Positions 1 to 6,333 of a stretch of DNA of 8,995 nucleotides are shown piece after piece; the stretch's first letter is position 1; the number at the start of each line of letters is the position of its first letter. The stretch comes from an uncultured Clostridia bacterium (GTDB lineage: Bacteria > Bacillota > Clostridia > Oscillospirales > Acutalibacteraceae), in NCBI GenBank assembly GCA_937915775.1, contig CALGGQ010000293.1, forward strand, positions 1 to 8,995. The letters run 5' to 3'. Both the position numbers and the translations under genes were made by a program. The notes below the pieces were generated by a model. The model searched no databases. It saw only the letters and a list, made by a program, of their open reading frames with translations, and was not told where the DNA came from.

Positions 1-112
1 CTTTTTCACTTCAAAATTTCTTTATTTTTCCTCTTGACTTCTTTTAGCAGGGTTTATATCCAAATATTAATCTGGGGGTTATACAAAAATTAAACTTTTA
101 TAATCAAATTCC

Positions 113-205
113 GGAATACACATCGGAATACGCTTAAATCGTTACAACGCTTGAAAAACTGTTTTTCTCCGTAATAAAGGAATACTCACGAATCTTTTGG
201 AATAC
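113..205. repeat. Four GGAATAC direct repeats
   Basis: GGAATAC occurs at 113-119, 125-131, 179-185 and 199-205, with a fifth copy at 697-703. Four copies within 93 bases is well above chance for a 7-mer. They lie in DNA without a convincing gene, so they could be protein-binding sites. I do not recognise the motif. Confidence 0.5.
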
Positions 206-206
206 T

Positions 207-303
207 CCGAACGGCGTTGCCGTACGGTGTTTAACGGGCGATTCCGCATTAAACGGGATACGCCCTTTATCCTGCTTATTTTTCGAGTCGTCAAAAACGG
301 CTC
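207..303. repeat. Cluster of three adjacent hairpins in non-coding DNA
   Basis: Three inverted repeats follow one another: 207-227 (ACGGC GTT GCCGT with flanking CCG/CGG), 236-265 (GGGCG and TTCCG pairing with CGGGA and CGCCC), and 285-303 (GAGTCGT pairing with ACGGCTC, one G-U). None is followed by a proper T-run on either strand, so they are not simple terminators. The region is more GC-rich than its surroundings. A structured RNA or the end of a mobile element is possible. Confidence 0.4.
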
Positions 304-333
304 AAAAACAGAGAAATCCATTTGTTTTTAATC

Positions 334-383
334 AAAAAGGTGCGTACCTACAACCACCTGTTAAGCAGCTATAGATACGCACC
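334..383 (-). terminator. Hairpin terminator of the leftward transcript
   Basis: GGTGCGTA (339-346) pairs perfectly with TACGCACC (376-383). The 29-base loop can extend the stem (CTA 348-350 with TAG 372-374) and holds an inner CTG/CAG hairpin. On the minus strand it is followed by five Ts. The large apical region is unusual for a plain terminator and could allow regulated termination. Confidence 0.55.
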
Positions 384-507
384 CTATACTCACATTTTCA
401 CTGATGTGTGGACCGCACCTCTACACGTAGCAACAGAAAAAATACTGTCCTACAACAATTTTTTGAATGGATATTGTGACCGTTTTTCAGTTGTCAAAGC
501 GCAAATA

Positions 508-524
508 AGAACGCCTGTTCTAAT
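508..524 (-). promoter_or_regulatory. LexA-like operator 1 (SOS box)
   Basis: The minus strand reads ATTAGAACAGGCGTTCT, whose core GAAC-N4-GTTC is the Gram-positive LexA half-site pair. It lies just downstream of the predicted transcription start, where a bound repressor would block initiation or early elongation. The second copy at 573-589 matches it at 14 of 17 bases. Confidence 0.55.
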
Positions 525-534
525 CGCTGATGTT

Positions 535-563
535 AGTATAGCATACGGGAAAAGAATTGTCAA
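535..563 (-). promoter_or_regulatory. Near-consensus promoter reading leftward
   Basis: On the minus strand TTGACA (558-563) and TATACT (535-540) are separated by exactly 17 bases, one mismatch from the sigma-A consensus. The expected start is near 528. It is flanked by two LexA-like operators and points away from the defence operon, towards position 1. Confidence 0.75.
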
Positions 564-572
564 CACTTTTTT

Positions 573-589
573 AGCACACCCGTTCTAAT
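573..589 (-). promoter_or_regulatory. LexA-like operator 2, imperfect copy upstream of the promoter
   Basis: The minus strand reads ATTAGAACGGGTGTGCT, the same 17-base element as operator 1 with one imperfect half-site (GTGC for GTTC). It sits about 45-60 bases upstream of the predicted start. Centre-to-centre distance to operator 1 is 65 bp, near six helical turns, compatible with cooperative binding by one regulator. Confidence 0.45.
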
Positions 590-601
590 TATTTATATAT
601 T

Positions 602-676
602 TCAATCATTATTTTTGTCGCAAGGGAGAAGGCGGATTTGAATGTTTCCGTGATACAGATTTTCAAGCGTTGTCAT
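602..676 (-). pseudogene. Truncated start of a DUF6809-like gene (24 aa)
   Basis: A strong GAGGTG lies six bases before an ATG that opens a short frame beginning MTTLENLYHGNI. This closely resembles, from memory, the conserved start of DUF6809-type proteins found in mobile elements of Clostridia (MTTLENLYYGNI). After about residue 13 the similarity stops (IRLLPCDKNND) and the frame ends, far short of the family's roughly 90-100 residues. I read it as a 5' remnant cut off by recombination. It could also be expressed as a short peptide. Confidence 0.5.
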
Positions 677-726
677 GGTAATCACCTCAACACAAAGGAA
701 TACCACAACTTGATATGGAAGTCCAG

Positions 727-762
727 AAAAAAGTAATCGCCTGATTAGGCGATTATTTTTTT
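727..762. terminator. Bidirectional rho-independent terminator after the helicase gene
   Basis: A perfect 8-bp stem (AATCGCCT at 735-742, AGGCGATT at 747-754) encloses a GATT loop. Read on the minus strand it follows the helicase stop at once and leads after AC into six Ts (727-732). Read on the plus strand it leads into a run of seven Ts (756-762). It would end the defence operon and insulate it from transcription coming from the left. Confidence 0.88.
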
Positions 763-3487
763 AGTAATGTTGATAAATACTGTTTAACTTTTCAGTTATA
801 ATTTCTTTTTCTCTGCTACCGTTTGTTTTCAGCCTTAATAAAGGCAAGCCATACTTTTCAAAAATTGTATCTTTCATTATATCTCTCTCATGCTGTTTTG
901 TTCCTTCTTTATGATAGTTGAAACCATCTACCTCTATGCCAAGAACAGGCATTTTGCTTAACTTGTTATATATCATAAAATCAACATGCGTACTTTCTCG
1001 GCTGATATATAATAATTCTTCTTCGGTCAGTTTATCTTTGTTTTTAAATAATTCTCTTAAAGATAAGTGAGAAATAACGCCGAGATTATGATATCCCTGC
1101 TCTTGCAACAGCTCTGTCAAGAACTTATACATCAGATTTTCAGAATCATAAACAGAAATCTTTTTGCTACTATCTAAATATTTCTTTTTCTCTTCCTGAT
1201 ACTGAATATATAAATAATCAAATATTGAATTAATATCGCTTTCAACAACCTCAAAGTTGTTACGCTCAATATACTGTACCAAATCACCTATATTTGTGTT
1301 TTTATTCTGTTCATCAGGATTTACAACCATTCTGAATTTGTTTACTGCCCTTGACACTGCAACATTGATTAGATTTGCATCATCAGAAAATTCGGTAATC
1401 ACGTCATCAACGGTTGACATAATAATTACATCCTTTTCTTTGCCCTGAAACTTATGAACCGTTGCGGTAAGGATATTACTATCAACTTGCTCCGTTATTG
1501 CTTTAACCTGATCTCTGTATGGAGTAATGATACCTATATCCTTATCTGAAATATCAGGCAAAATATGATTAGTTATCTCATCAATCTGACGCTGACTGTA
1601 TCTGCCCCTTGCGTGATTGCCAATATTTGTTTTATAAACTTTCATTACATCCATTTCGCCGTTATCCTCGGTCATAATAATGAGCTGTCCGTTATAAAAC
1701 TTTTGATTACAAAATTCAATTATTTTGGGATGACATCTGTAATGTTCTCGTAACAAAGTAGTTTTAACATCGGGGAGCAATCTGCAAACAGAATCAAGAA
1801 AACTATGTTCGGAAAAATCATATCCCTCATTAATATTATACATATCAAAGATTTGTTTCGTTTTTTGTTTGTCAACCTCGGTTACTACATTAGGGAGCTG
1901 CTTTCTGTCGCCAACGATAACCGCGTTCCTTGCGCACGACATCGCCAGCGTTCCTGTTGCAACATCAACCTGAGATGCCTCATCCATAATTACATAATCG
2001 TAAATATGACCTTTTCCTAAACTACTCCTTGAAGAATATGTTGTGCTTAACACAACAGGATACTCATTAACAAACTCTCTGGATTTTTTCCACAAGTCAT
2101 CCTTTTCAAATATTCGTCTATTATTTCTTTTACCGTATTCATTATATAAATGATACTTAAATACCTTTTGAGAAAGAGCCGTAAATTCATCTAACAGTTC
2201 CTTTGAATTCTCACCTTCCATAAGCTTTTCTGTTTCAGCTATGTGTTCGCATAACTCGCTAACTTTACGTGGATAGTAGCTTTTCTTAATTGCTGCAATA
2301 ATCCTTTCTGTTTCTTCATCTAATATGGTTTTAGACTTTCTTGGATAGCACAGTAAAAACCTCACTTTATGATATAATGACACTCGCGAACTGTTTTCAA
2401 GTTTCATCCAAAGATTTAAAATTTTATCAGATTTTACTTTTCTTCTCGGCACAATATCAGGAATATCGTTTTCCTCGCAGTATTTATCAAAATAAACTTT
2501 TTCCGTTTCAATTGACGATAATTCGTGCTTTAATTCGGCAAGTTTTCTTTGATTATCAAAAATGTCGTTAAGTTGTGAAGAAACTTCAGCAATCCTGTTA
2601 TTTGCATTTAGATAATCTTCAACCTTGATATTCCAATCAGTCAAGTCAGGATAAGTTCCTGTTTGTGTTTCAATGAACCTTGTTTTGTTCTCATCTTTTC
2701 CTAATGGTGCAACAATAAAGCCATACCCGTATTTGCATAGCTTTTCGTACACATTTTCAGTGGCGGAATTATTGTTTGATACAATTTCAACATTTCTGCC
2801 CCTGATAACTAAATTAGCAATGATGTTAAGAATGGTTTGAGTTTTACCTGTACCAGGCGGACCCTCAATAATGCTGATATTGTTTTCAAGAGCATTATAA
2901 ACTGCTTGCGTCTGGCTTGCATTACTACCGAAAGGGAATATTACCGTTCCGCTAAAAGTTTTGCTTTCTAATGGTGCAGGATTAAGATATTTTGCTGCAA
3001 CGGTATCTTCACCAATATAGTTTTCTAATGAAGCATACTGATTGGCTAATATCTTATTATCGTCTTCTGTTTTTACACTAATTTCGTTAGCAATACTTTT
3101 CAGATAGTTAAAAACGCTCTTTGCTTGAGCGCTTTCAAGGCAGGAAAACTCTATTTTTAAATCTCTTTTGTGATATGTTCGTTCTTTAATATCCGGATTT
3201 CCCGAAAAGATAACGTGCCAGTACTCATCATTAAATACATAAATACTTTCAATATTGAAAAGAACAATATCGCCGTGAGATATTTTTACAACTTCAGGAG
3301 ATATACATTTAGGATTTCTATACCATTCAACGCTATTGTATCCATAAGGATATACTCTGTTGCTGTTATAGAATTTTATGTCATATCTTTGGGTATAAGA
3401 ATTATATTCGCAACGCTCAATTTCTGCGGTTTTATCACGAAGTTGACCGTTGCTATATAATAAAATAAGATTCTTTTTTGAATTCAT
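761..3487 (-). CDS. SF1 (Dna2/NAM7/UPF1-like) helicase fused to a C-terminal Vsr/MTES_1575-like nuclease
   Basis: All SF1 helicase motifs are visible: Walker A EGPPGTGKT (208-216), Walker B DEAS (502-505), motif III GDRKQLPN (526-533), motif IV REHYRCHP (580-587), motif V TVHKFQGKEKD (676-686) and motif VI INVAVSRAV (707-715). Between Walker A and B lies a long insertion (about 290-470) with coiled-coil-like segments. The N-terminal 180 residues form an unrecognised, probably beta-rich domain. The C-terminus (about 785-905) has a nuclease-like core with D836, E852 and D854 (GIEVDGFNYH), then RDIMKDTIFEKYGLPLLRLKT, as in very-short-patch-repair/MTES_1575-type nucleases. It should use ATP to move along nucleic acid and cut it. 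Such fusions are frequent in defence islands, so a defence role is inferred. The ATG lacks a clear Shine-Dalgarno site. It is the last gene of the operon. Confidence 0.92.
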   Translation of the reverse strand: MNSKKNLILLYSNGQLRDKTAEIERCEYNSYTQRYDIKFYNSNRVYPYGYNSVEWYRNPKCISPEVVKISHGDIVLFNIESIYVFNDEYWHVIFSGNPDIKERTYHKRDLKIEFSCLESAQAKSVFNYLKSIANEISVKTEDDNKILANQYASLENYIGEDTVAAKYLNPAPLESKTFSGTVIFPFGSNASQTQAVYNALENNISIIEGPPGTGKTQTILNIIANLVIRGRNVEIVSNNNSATENVYEKLCKYGYGFIVAPLGKDENKTRFIETQTGTYPDLTDWNIKVEDYLNANNRIAEVSSQLNDIFDNQRKLAELKHELSSIETEKVYFDKYCEENDIPDIVPRRKVKSDKILNLWMKLENSSRVSLYHKVRFLLCYPRKSKTILDEETERIIAAIKKSYYPRKVSELCEHIAETEKLMEGENSKELLDEFTALSQKVFKYHLYNEYGKRNNRRIFEKDDLWKKSREFVNEYPVVLSTTYSSRSSLGKGHIYDYVIMDEASQVDVATGTLAMSCARNAVIVGDRKQLPNVVTEVDKQKTKQIFDMYNINEGYDFSEHSFLDSVCRLLPDVKTTLLREHYRCHPKIIEFCNQKFYNGQLIIMTEDNGEMDVMKVYKTNIGNHARGRYSQRQIDEITNHILPDISDKDIGIITPYRDQVKAITEQVDSNILTATVHKFQGKEKDVIIMSTVDDVITEFSDDANLINVAVSRAVNKFRMVVNPDEQNKNTNIGDLVQYIERNNFEVVESDINSIFDYLYIQYQEEKKKYLDSSKKISVYDSENLMYKFLTELLQEQGYHNLGVISHLSLRELFKNKDKLTEEELLYISRESTHVDFMIYNKLSKMPVLGIEVDGFNYHKEGTKQHERDIMKDTIFEKYGLPLLRLKTNGSREKEIITEKLNSIYQHY

Positions 3488-3518
3488 TATACTTTTAAAT
3501 ACTTTTCTAATTTATTAA

Positions 3519-4094
3519 TTATTTGCTTGGTGCTATTGAAGCGGATTGTTTGTTATCAAATCTACAATCAATAATAAATATTGATTCATCTAATAATGTT
3601 TCTTTTTTATACGCTTTAACCATACCTTCTGCTTTATTAATTTCGCCTTCTGTAAAACAAAATATTGCAATTAAAGAACCTTCGGTACAATTTGCTTTTT
3701 CATATATTTCAACCTGTGTAAACACATGAGATAAAGAACTATTGCTTCCAAGTTTGAACTCTACAATATTTTGATTATTAGAACCTTTTGAAACTATAAA
3801 ATCAGTCTGACCTCTTCCGTTATTAGTTTCCGCATCAACTTTATAGCTGGTATCACACCACACCATCCTAAACATCCTTTGAAGATCTTCTTCTTTTGCA
3901 ATAGGTGTGCCATTTAAGTAAAGATTTTTATAACAATCGCAATCTTCTATCATATGTTTGAAGTATTTTAATCTTCTTTTAGCCTCTTCTCTTGCAGTTA
4001 ATTCCTCATTTGAAGCGGGAAGTGAACCCTTTAATGTTATTATCAGTTCCTTTATAGTGTCTAAAAAGTCACGCTGTTCATTATACTCAGACAA
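3519..4094 (-). CDS. PD-(D/E)XK nuclease-like C-terminal part of the interrupted protein (191 aa from a TTG start)
   Basis: The segment carries a recognisable PD-(D/E)XK core: an acidic helix around E68-E69, then D98 (GRGQTDFIVSKG) and E112-x-K114 (NIVEFKLGSNSS), followed by a helix-strand region ending IAIFCFTEGE. This suggests a DNA nuclease, consistent with a restriction role, but family and target are unknown. The frame is identical to that of the gene above and is separated from its TAA by 19 sense codons beginning YDYYIKFKED, so both pieces probably derive from one 501-codon gene. The TTG at 4094 has GAGGA five bases upstream, so separate translation or reinitiation is possible. The alternative is that this part is no longer made. 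The helicase gene begins about 31 bases after its stop. Confidence 0.65.
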   Translation of the reverse strand: MSEYNEQRDFLDTIKELIITLKGSLPASNEELTAREEAKRRLKYFKHMIEDCDCYKNLYLNGTPIAKEEDLQRMFRMVWCDTSYKVDAETNNGRGQTDFIVSKGSNNQNIVEFKLGSNSSLSHVFTQVEIYEKANCTEGSLIAIFCFTEGEINKAEGMVKAYKKETLLDESIFIIDCRFDNKQSASIAPSK

Positions 4095-4151
4095 GCATTC
4101 CTCAACAATTTCATCAGAGTTATCTTCTTTAAACTTTATATAATAATCATA

Positions 4152-4154
4152 TTA
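4152..4154 (-). other. In-frame TAA interrupting a ~501-codon open frame
   Basis: Reading the minus strand across the gap gives CCA GAA TAA TAT GAT TAT TAT ATA, and the frame then continues unbroken to the TTG at 4094 and on to 3519. Exactly 19 sense codons separate the stop from that TTG, with no shift in frame. A TAA followed by T is not a leaky readthrough context. TAA and TAG act as ordinary stops in every other gene here, so codon reassignment is unlikely. A nonsense mutation, an assembly error or a true gene split remain possible. Confidence 0.8.
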
Positions 4155-5024
4155 TTCTGGTGTAGTTCTGACTAAGTCAATAAATGCAGCTTTTTCTGCT
4201 CGTTTAAAGCCTGCTTCTGTCGTTTTCTTTTTGCTTTCTCGTTGCTTTTCTGCATAATCTGCAACTGCTTTTTGAATATAATTATCTACATACACACGGA
4301 GGTCTTCATTATCTATTGCTGAACAAATTCTGTCGTAGTTATCAAAAAAGTCTTTCTTGTTTATTGTAGGTTCTGATTTTCTAAGCATATCAAACGGGGT
4401 TAGTAATACAAATTCTTTTTTACCAGCCTCATTAATTATATATGGTAGATAATACTCTTCACAAACAAAGCTTTCAGTATCATAATTAAAATGCGCTTTA
4501 TCTACACGAAAGACATCGCATTTATCCTTATTAATACTCTTTTTTGCAAATGCTTGTGTAAATTCGCACAGATACCCGAGTATTAAGTTTACCATTAAGT
4601 CGCTTATCTTATCTTTTCCGCTACCTTCGTATAAAAGCATTACTTTTTCTAAGTGGTCACCTTTGGTAATGCCTTTATGATTTATAGCAAAACTCATGTT
4701 ACTATAGAGAAATTCCGCATACTTCTTTCCTAATGCTAAACCTTTATTTCCAACCAAAGAATATCCCAACCAATTATTTGGGATTTCATTGAAATTAAAC
4801 CAAGGAGCATATTGCTTGTACAGCAGTTGTTTCTTCGACTTTTCATACAAAAAATAAAAATACTTAATAACTTGACCGTGGAGTATGGAATACTCTGCCT
4901 TCTTGCTGTTAAAGATTAGCATGGGGTCAATAAAAAGCGGAATATCACAATCCAGCGAAATGTTGACTGCGCCATAATCCTTAAGGGACTTTTCAGAAAC
5001 GCCAAAATAATCGCTAAAAAACAT
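4152..5024 (-). CDS. N-terminal part of an interrupted ~501-codon nuclease-family protein (290 aa)
   Basis: This open frame has a good start, with GAGGTG seven bases before the ATG and the preceding methyltransferase stop 14 bases upstream. It opens with FFSDYFGVSEKSLKDYGAVN and a conserved-looking IPLFIDPMLIFNSKKAEY segment (about residues 29-46). The middle part is rich in aromatic residues (NNWLGYSLVGNKGLALGKKY), followed by LTPFDMLRKSEP (about 208-219), and it ends in a lysine-rich helical tail. I recall an uncharacterised family with this opening whose members run on to about 500 residues. Here a TAA ends the frame at 4154-4152, yet the same frame stays open for 19 more codons and into the nuclease domain below. 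This is probably the front half of one protein, cut by a nonsense mutation. Its biochemical function is unknown. Confidence 0.7.
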   Translation of the reverse strand: MFFSDYFGVSEKSLKDYGAVNISLDCDIPLFIDPMLIFNSKKAEYSILHGQVIKYFYFLYEKSKKQLLYKQYAPWFNFNEIPNNWLGYSLVGNKGLALGKKYAEFLYSNMSFAINHKGITKGDHLEKVMLLYEGSGKDKISDLMVNLILGYLCEFTQAFAKKSINKDKCDVFRVDKAHFNYDTESFVCEEYYLPYIINEAGKKEFVLLTPFDMLRKSEPTINKKDFFDNYDRICSAIDNEDLRVYVDNYIQKAVADYAEKQRESKKKTTEAGFKRAEKAAFIDLVRTTPE

Positions 5025-5038
5025 TATTTATCACCTCG

Positions 5039-5782
5039 TTATGATTTATGAAATACAAATAAGTATTCGTGTGCTATGAGCAAGAAGTTATACTTAATGC
5101 TGTTCGTTTTCCAGTAGCCAGTTGCTTTGCAGTTGTGCTGTTCTTTTATTATTAATTCCTTAAGTTTAAAACCTGCGTCCTGAAAGATTTTCATTACATC
5201 AAAACTCATAGGAATCATATGACCTTTTTGACGAGTATCGCCCATCAGAATTGCACAGAACTTTCGCGGCTTTAATACTCGGTAACTTTCTGACGCAATC
5301 TTTTTCATTTCTTCAAGAAATTCAGGCACTTTCAGATGTGAAAGGTCATTTTCGATATCTTCACTGTATTGAATGATATTAGCATACGGCGGATGCGTAC
5401 AAATAAAATCAACTGATTCATCAGGGAGAAAATCAATACTTCTGGCATCGCCTTGCTTAATATGCACTGTGCCGCAATTTTCTCTTTCAAAATCACATTT
5501 TTCTCTGCATCGTTTAAGCGCATCTGGATTGACATCAATGCCTACAATGTTCCTGTTAAGAAGTTTTGCTTCCACAAGTGTAGTACCGCCGCCAACGAAC
5601 TGATCGAGAACTAAATCACCTTCCTGTGAATAGCGCAGTATTAAATTGCGTGGAATATATGGAGACCAGTTACCGCGATATTTGGCATCATGTGTAGCCC
5701 ACTTACCACGGTCAGGGAACGACCAAACGGTATTCGTTTCAAGTTCAAAATCGTCAGGCTCCCAATTAACAATCTTTTTCAT
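5039..5782 (-). CDS. Site-specific DNA methyltransferase (N4-C or N6-A type, THPPY motif)
   Basis: This is a SAM-dependent DNA methyltransferase of 247 residues. SAM-binding motif I is VLDQFVGGGTTLVEA (about 58-72), followed by GIDVNPDA (about 81-88, acidic ribose-binding position) and catalytic motif IV THPPYANIIQYS (about 129-140). Because motif I precedes motif IV and there is no long insertion, the order is gamma-like rather than the beta order of DpnA. HPPY replaces the usual D/N/S-PPY; I recall such variants in a Firmicutes family beginning VWSFPxRGxWATHxAKYRGNWSPYIPRN, which matches here. Target sequence and base cannot be read from the sequence. It starts nine bases after the 176-aa gene, with AAGGA overlapping that gene's stop. 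It may modify the site cut by the interrupted nuclease downstream, or play a DpnA-like role for incoming DNA. Confidence 0.88.
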   Translation of the reverse strand: MKKIVNWEPDDFELETNTVWSFPDRGKWATHDAKYRGNWSPYIPRNLILRYSQEGDLVLDQFVGGGTTLVEAKLLNRNIVGIDVNPDALKRCREKCDFERENCGTVHIKQGDARSIDFLPDESVDFICTHPPYANIIQYSEDIENDLSHLKVPEFLEEMKKIASESYRVLKPRKFCAILMGDTRQKGHMIPMSFDVMKIFQDAGFKLKELIIKEQHNCKATGYWKTNSIKYNFLLIAHEYLFVFHKS

Positions 5783-5791
5783 ACTGTGTCC

Positions 5792-6322
5792 TTACATATT
5801 TGGTTCAGGTACTATGCTCCATGTCATATTTCTACCGGAATAATTCCAATAACGAATGTCTTGCTCAATAAACAACCACTTTATTGTTTTTAGAATATGA
5901 TCTACGGCATAACCTGAAGAAAAAGAAATATCTAAAATTTCATTTTCTTCAACATTTTTGCATTGAAATACCTTTTTTATGAGTTTATACAATTTTGCAT
6001 ACATTATAGTGTCTTCGTTTCTTTTTAACAATAGGTCTTTGTGTATGTCGTCATGCTTAGGGTAATTCCTTTTGCGTTTTCCAGGTTCAGCATAATTTGT
6101 ATTTTCAACGCAAACTAAAAAATCAAAACCGTTGTGCAGATTTGCAGGTCTACGTAAATAAACACGATTACCATCATTTAGAGTTTCAACAAAATATGTA
6201 TATCTTTCAGCTTCATCAATCGTTCCGGGTTGCTCAAACGAAAGTTCTTCAATCACCCTCATTCTAACTTCGTTACGTGTTCCTTCGTTTGAAAATTCTT
6301 TAGTAATAATATGTTCAGACAT
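5792..6322 (-). CDS. Conserved hypothetical protein of the restriction-modification operon (176 aa)
   Basis: I cannot assign a function. The protein is soluble, with no signal peptide or membrane segment, and reads as a compact single domain. Notable segments are YLRRPANLHNGFDFLVCVE (about residues 55-73), a basic PKHDDIHKDLLLKRNED stretch (about 88-104), and an aromatic C-terminal motif KWLFIEQDIRYWNYSGRNM (about 148-166). I have an unverified memory of similar WLFIEQDI-YWNYSGR sequences beside DNA methyltransferases. Its strong AGGAGG site overlaps the endonuclease TAG, and its own TAA lies nine bases before the next methyltransferase. It is therefore translated as an integral operon member. 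It could be a specificity, control or accessory subunit for either restriction system; that is inference only. Confidence 0.85.
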   Translation of the reverse strand: MSEHIITKEFSNEGTRNEVRMRVIEELSFEQPGTIDEAERYTYFVETLNDGNRVYLRRPANLHNGFDFLVCVENTNYAEPGKRKRNYPKHDDIHKDLLLKRNEDTIMYAKLYKLIKKVFQCKNVEENEILDISFSSGYAVDHILKTIKWLFIEQDIRYWNYSGRNMTWSIVPEPNM

Positions 6323-6333
6323 TAATAATCCTC

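Larger units (their letters stand above)
333..528 (-). ncRNA. Predicted ~195-nt non-coding transcript or terminated leader, possibly SOS-controlled
   Basis: The transcript is bounded by the promoter at 535-563 and the terminator hairpin at 339-383. No open frame with a ribosome binding site lies inside it; the only ATG is followed at once by TGA. It can form several hairpins, including one around 401-421 (GTGTGGA paired with TCTACAC) and one around 391-408. I do not recognise it as 6S, SRP, tmRNA or a known riboswitch. It could be a small regulatory RNA, or an attenuated leader for a gene beyond position 1. Confidence 0.4.
1..600. other. Left flank without a convincing protein gene
   Basis: No open frame here has a ribosome binding site, recognisable protein sequence or sensible context. 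A 59-codon minus-strand frame (142-321) and an 88-codon plus-strand frame (322-588) exist but look accidental. The region instead holds the leftward promoter, LexA-like boxes, hairpins and GGAATAC repeats listed separately. Confidence 0.6.

Noticed and set aside
285..303. Hairpin at 285-303 as a terminator
   Set aside because: The T-rich run precedes rather than follows the stem on both strands.
142..321. 59-codon minus-strand open frame rich in arginine (MDFSVFEPF...)
   Set aside because: No Shine-Dalgarno site, no recognisable family, and it runs through three hairpins and repeats, which better explain the sequence.
322..588. 88-codon plus-strand open frame
   Set aside because: It starts at TTG without a ribosome binding site, resembles no protein, and overlaps a strong opposing promoter, two operator-like sites and a hairpin terminator.
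4095..4154. Stop-codon reassignment or programmed readthrough at the internal TAA
   Set aside because: TAA or TAG ends every other gene at the expected place, and TAA followed by T is an efficient stop context.
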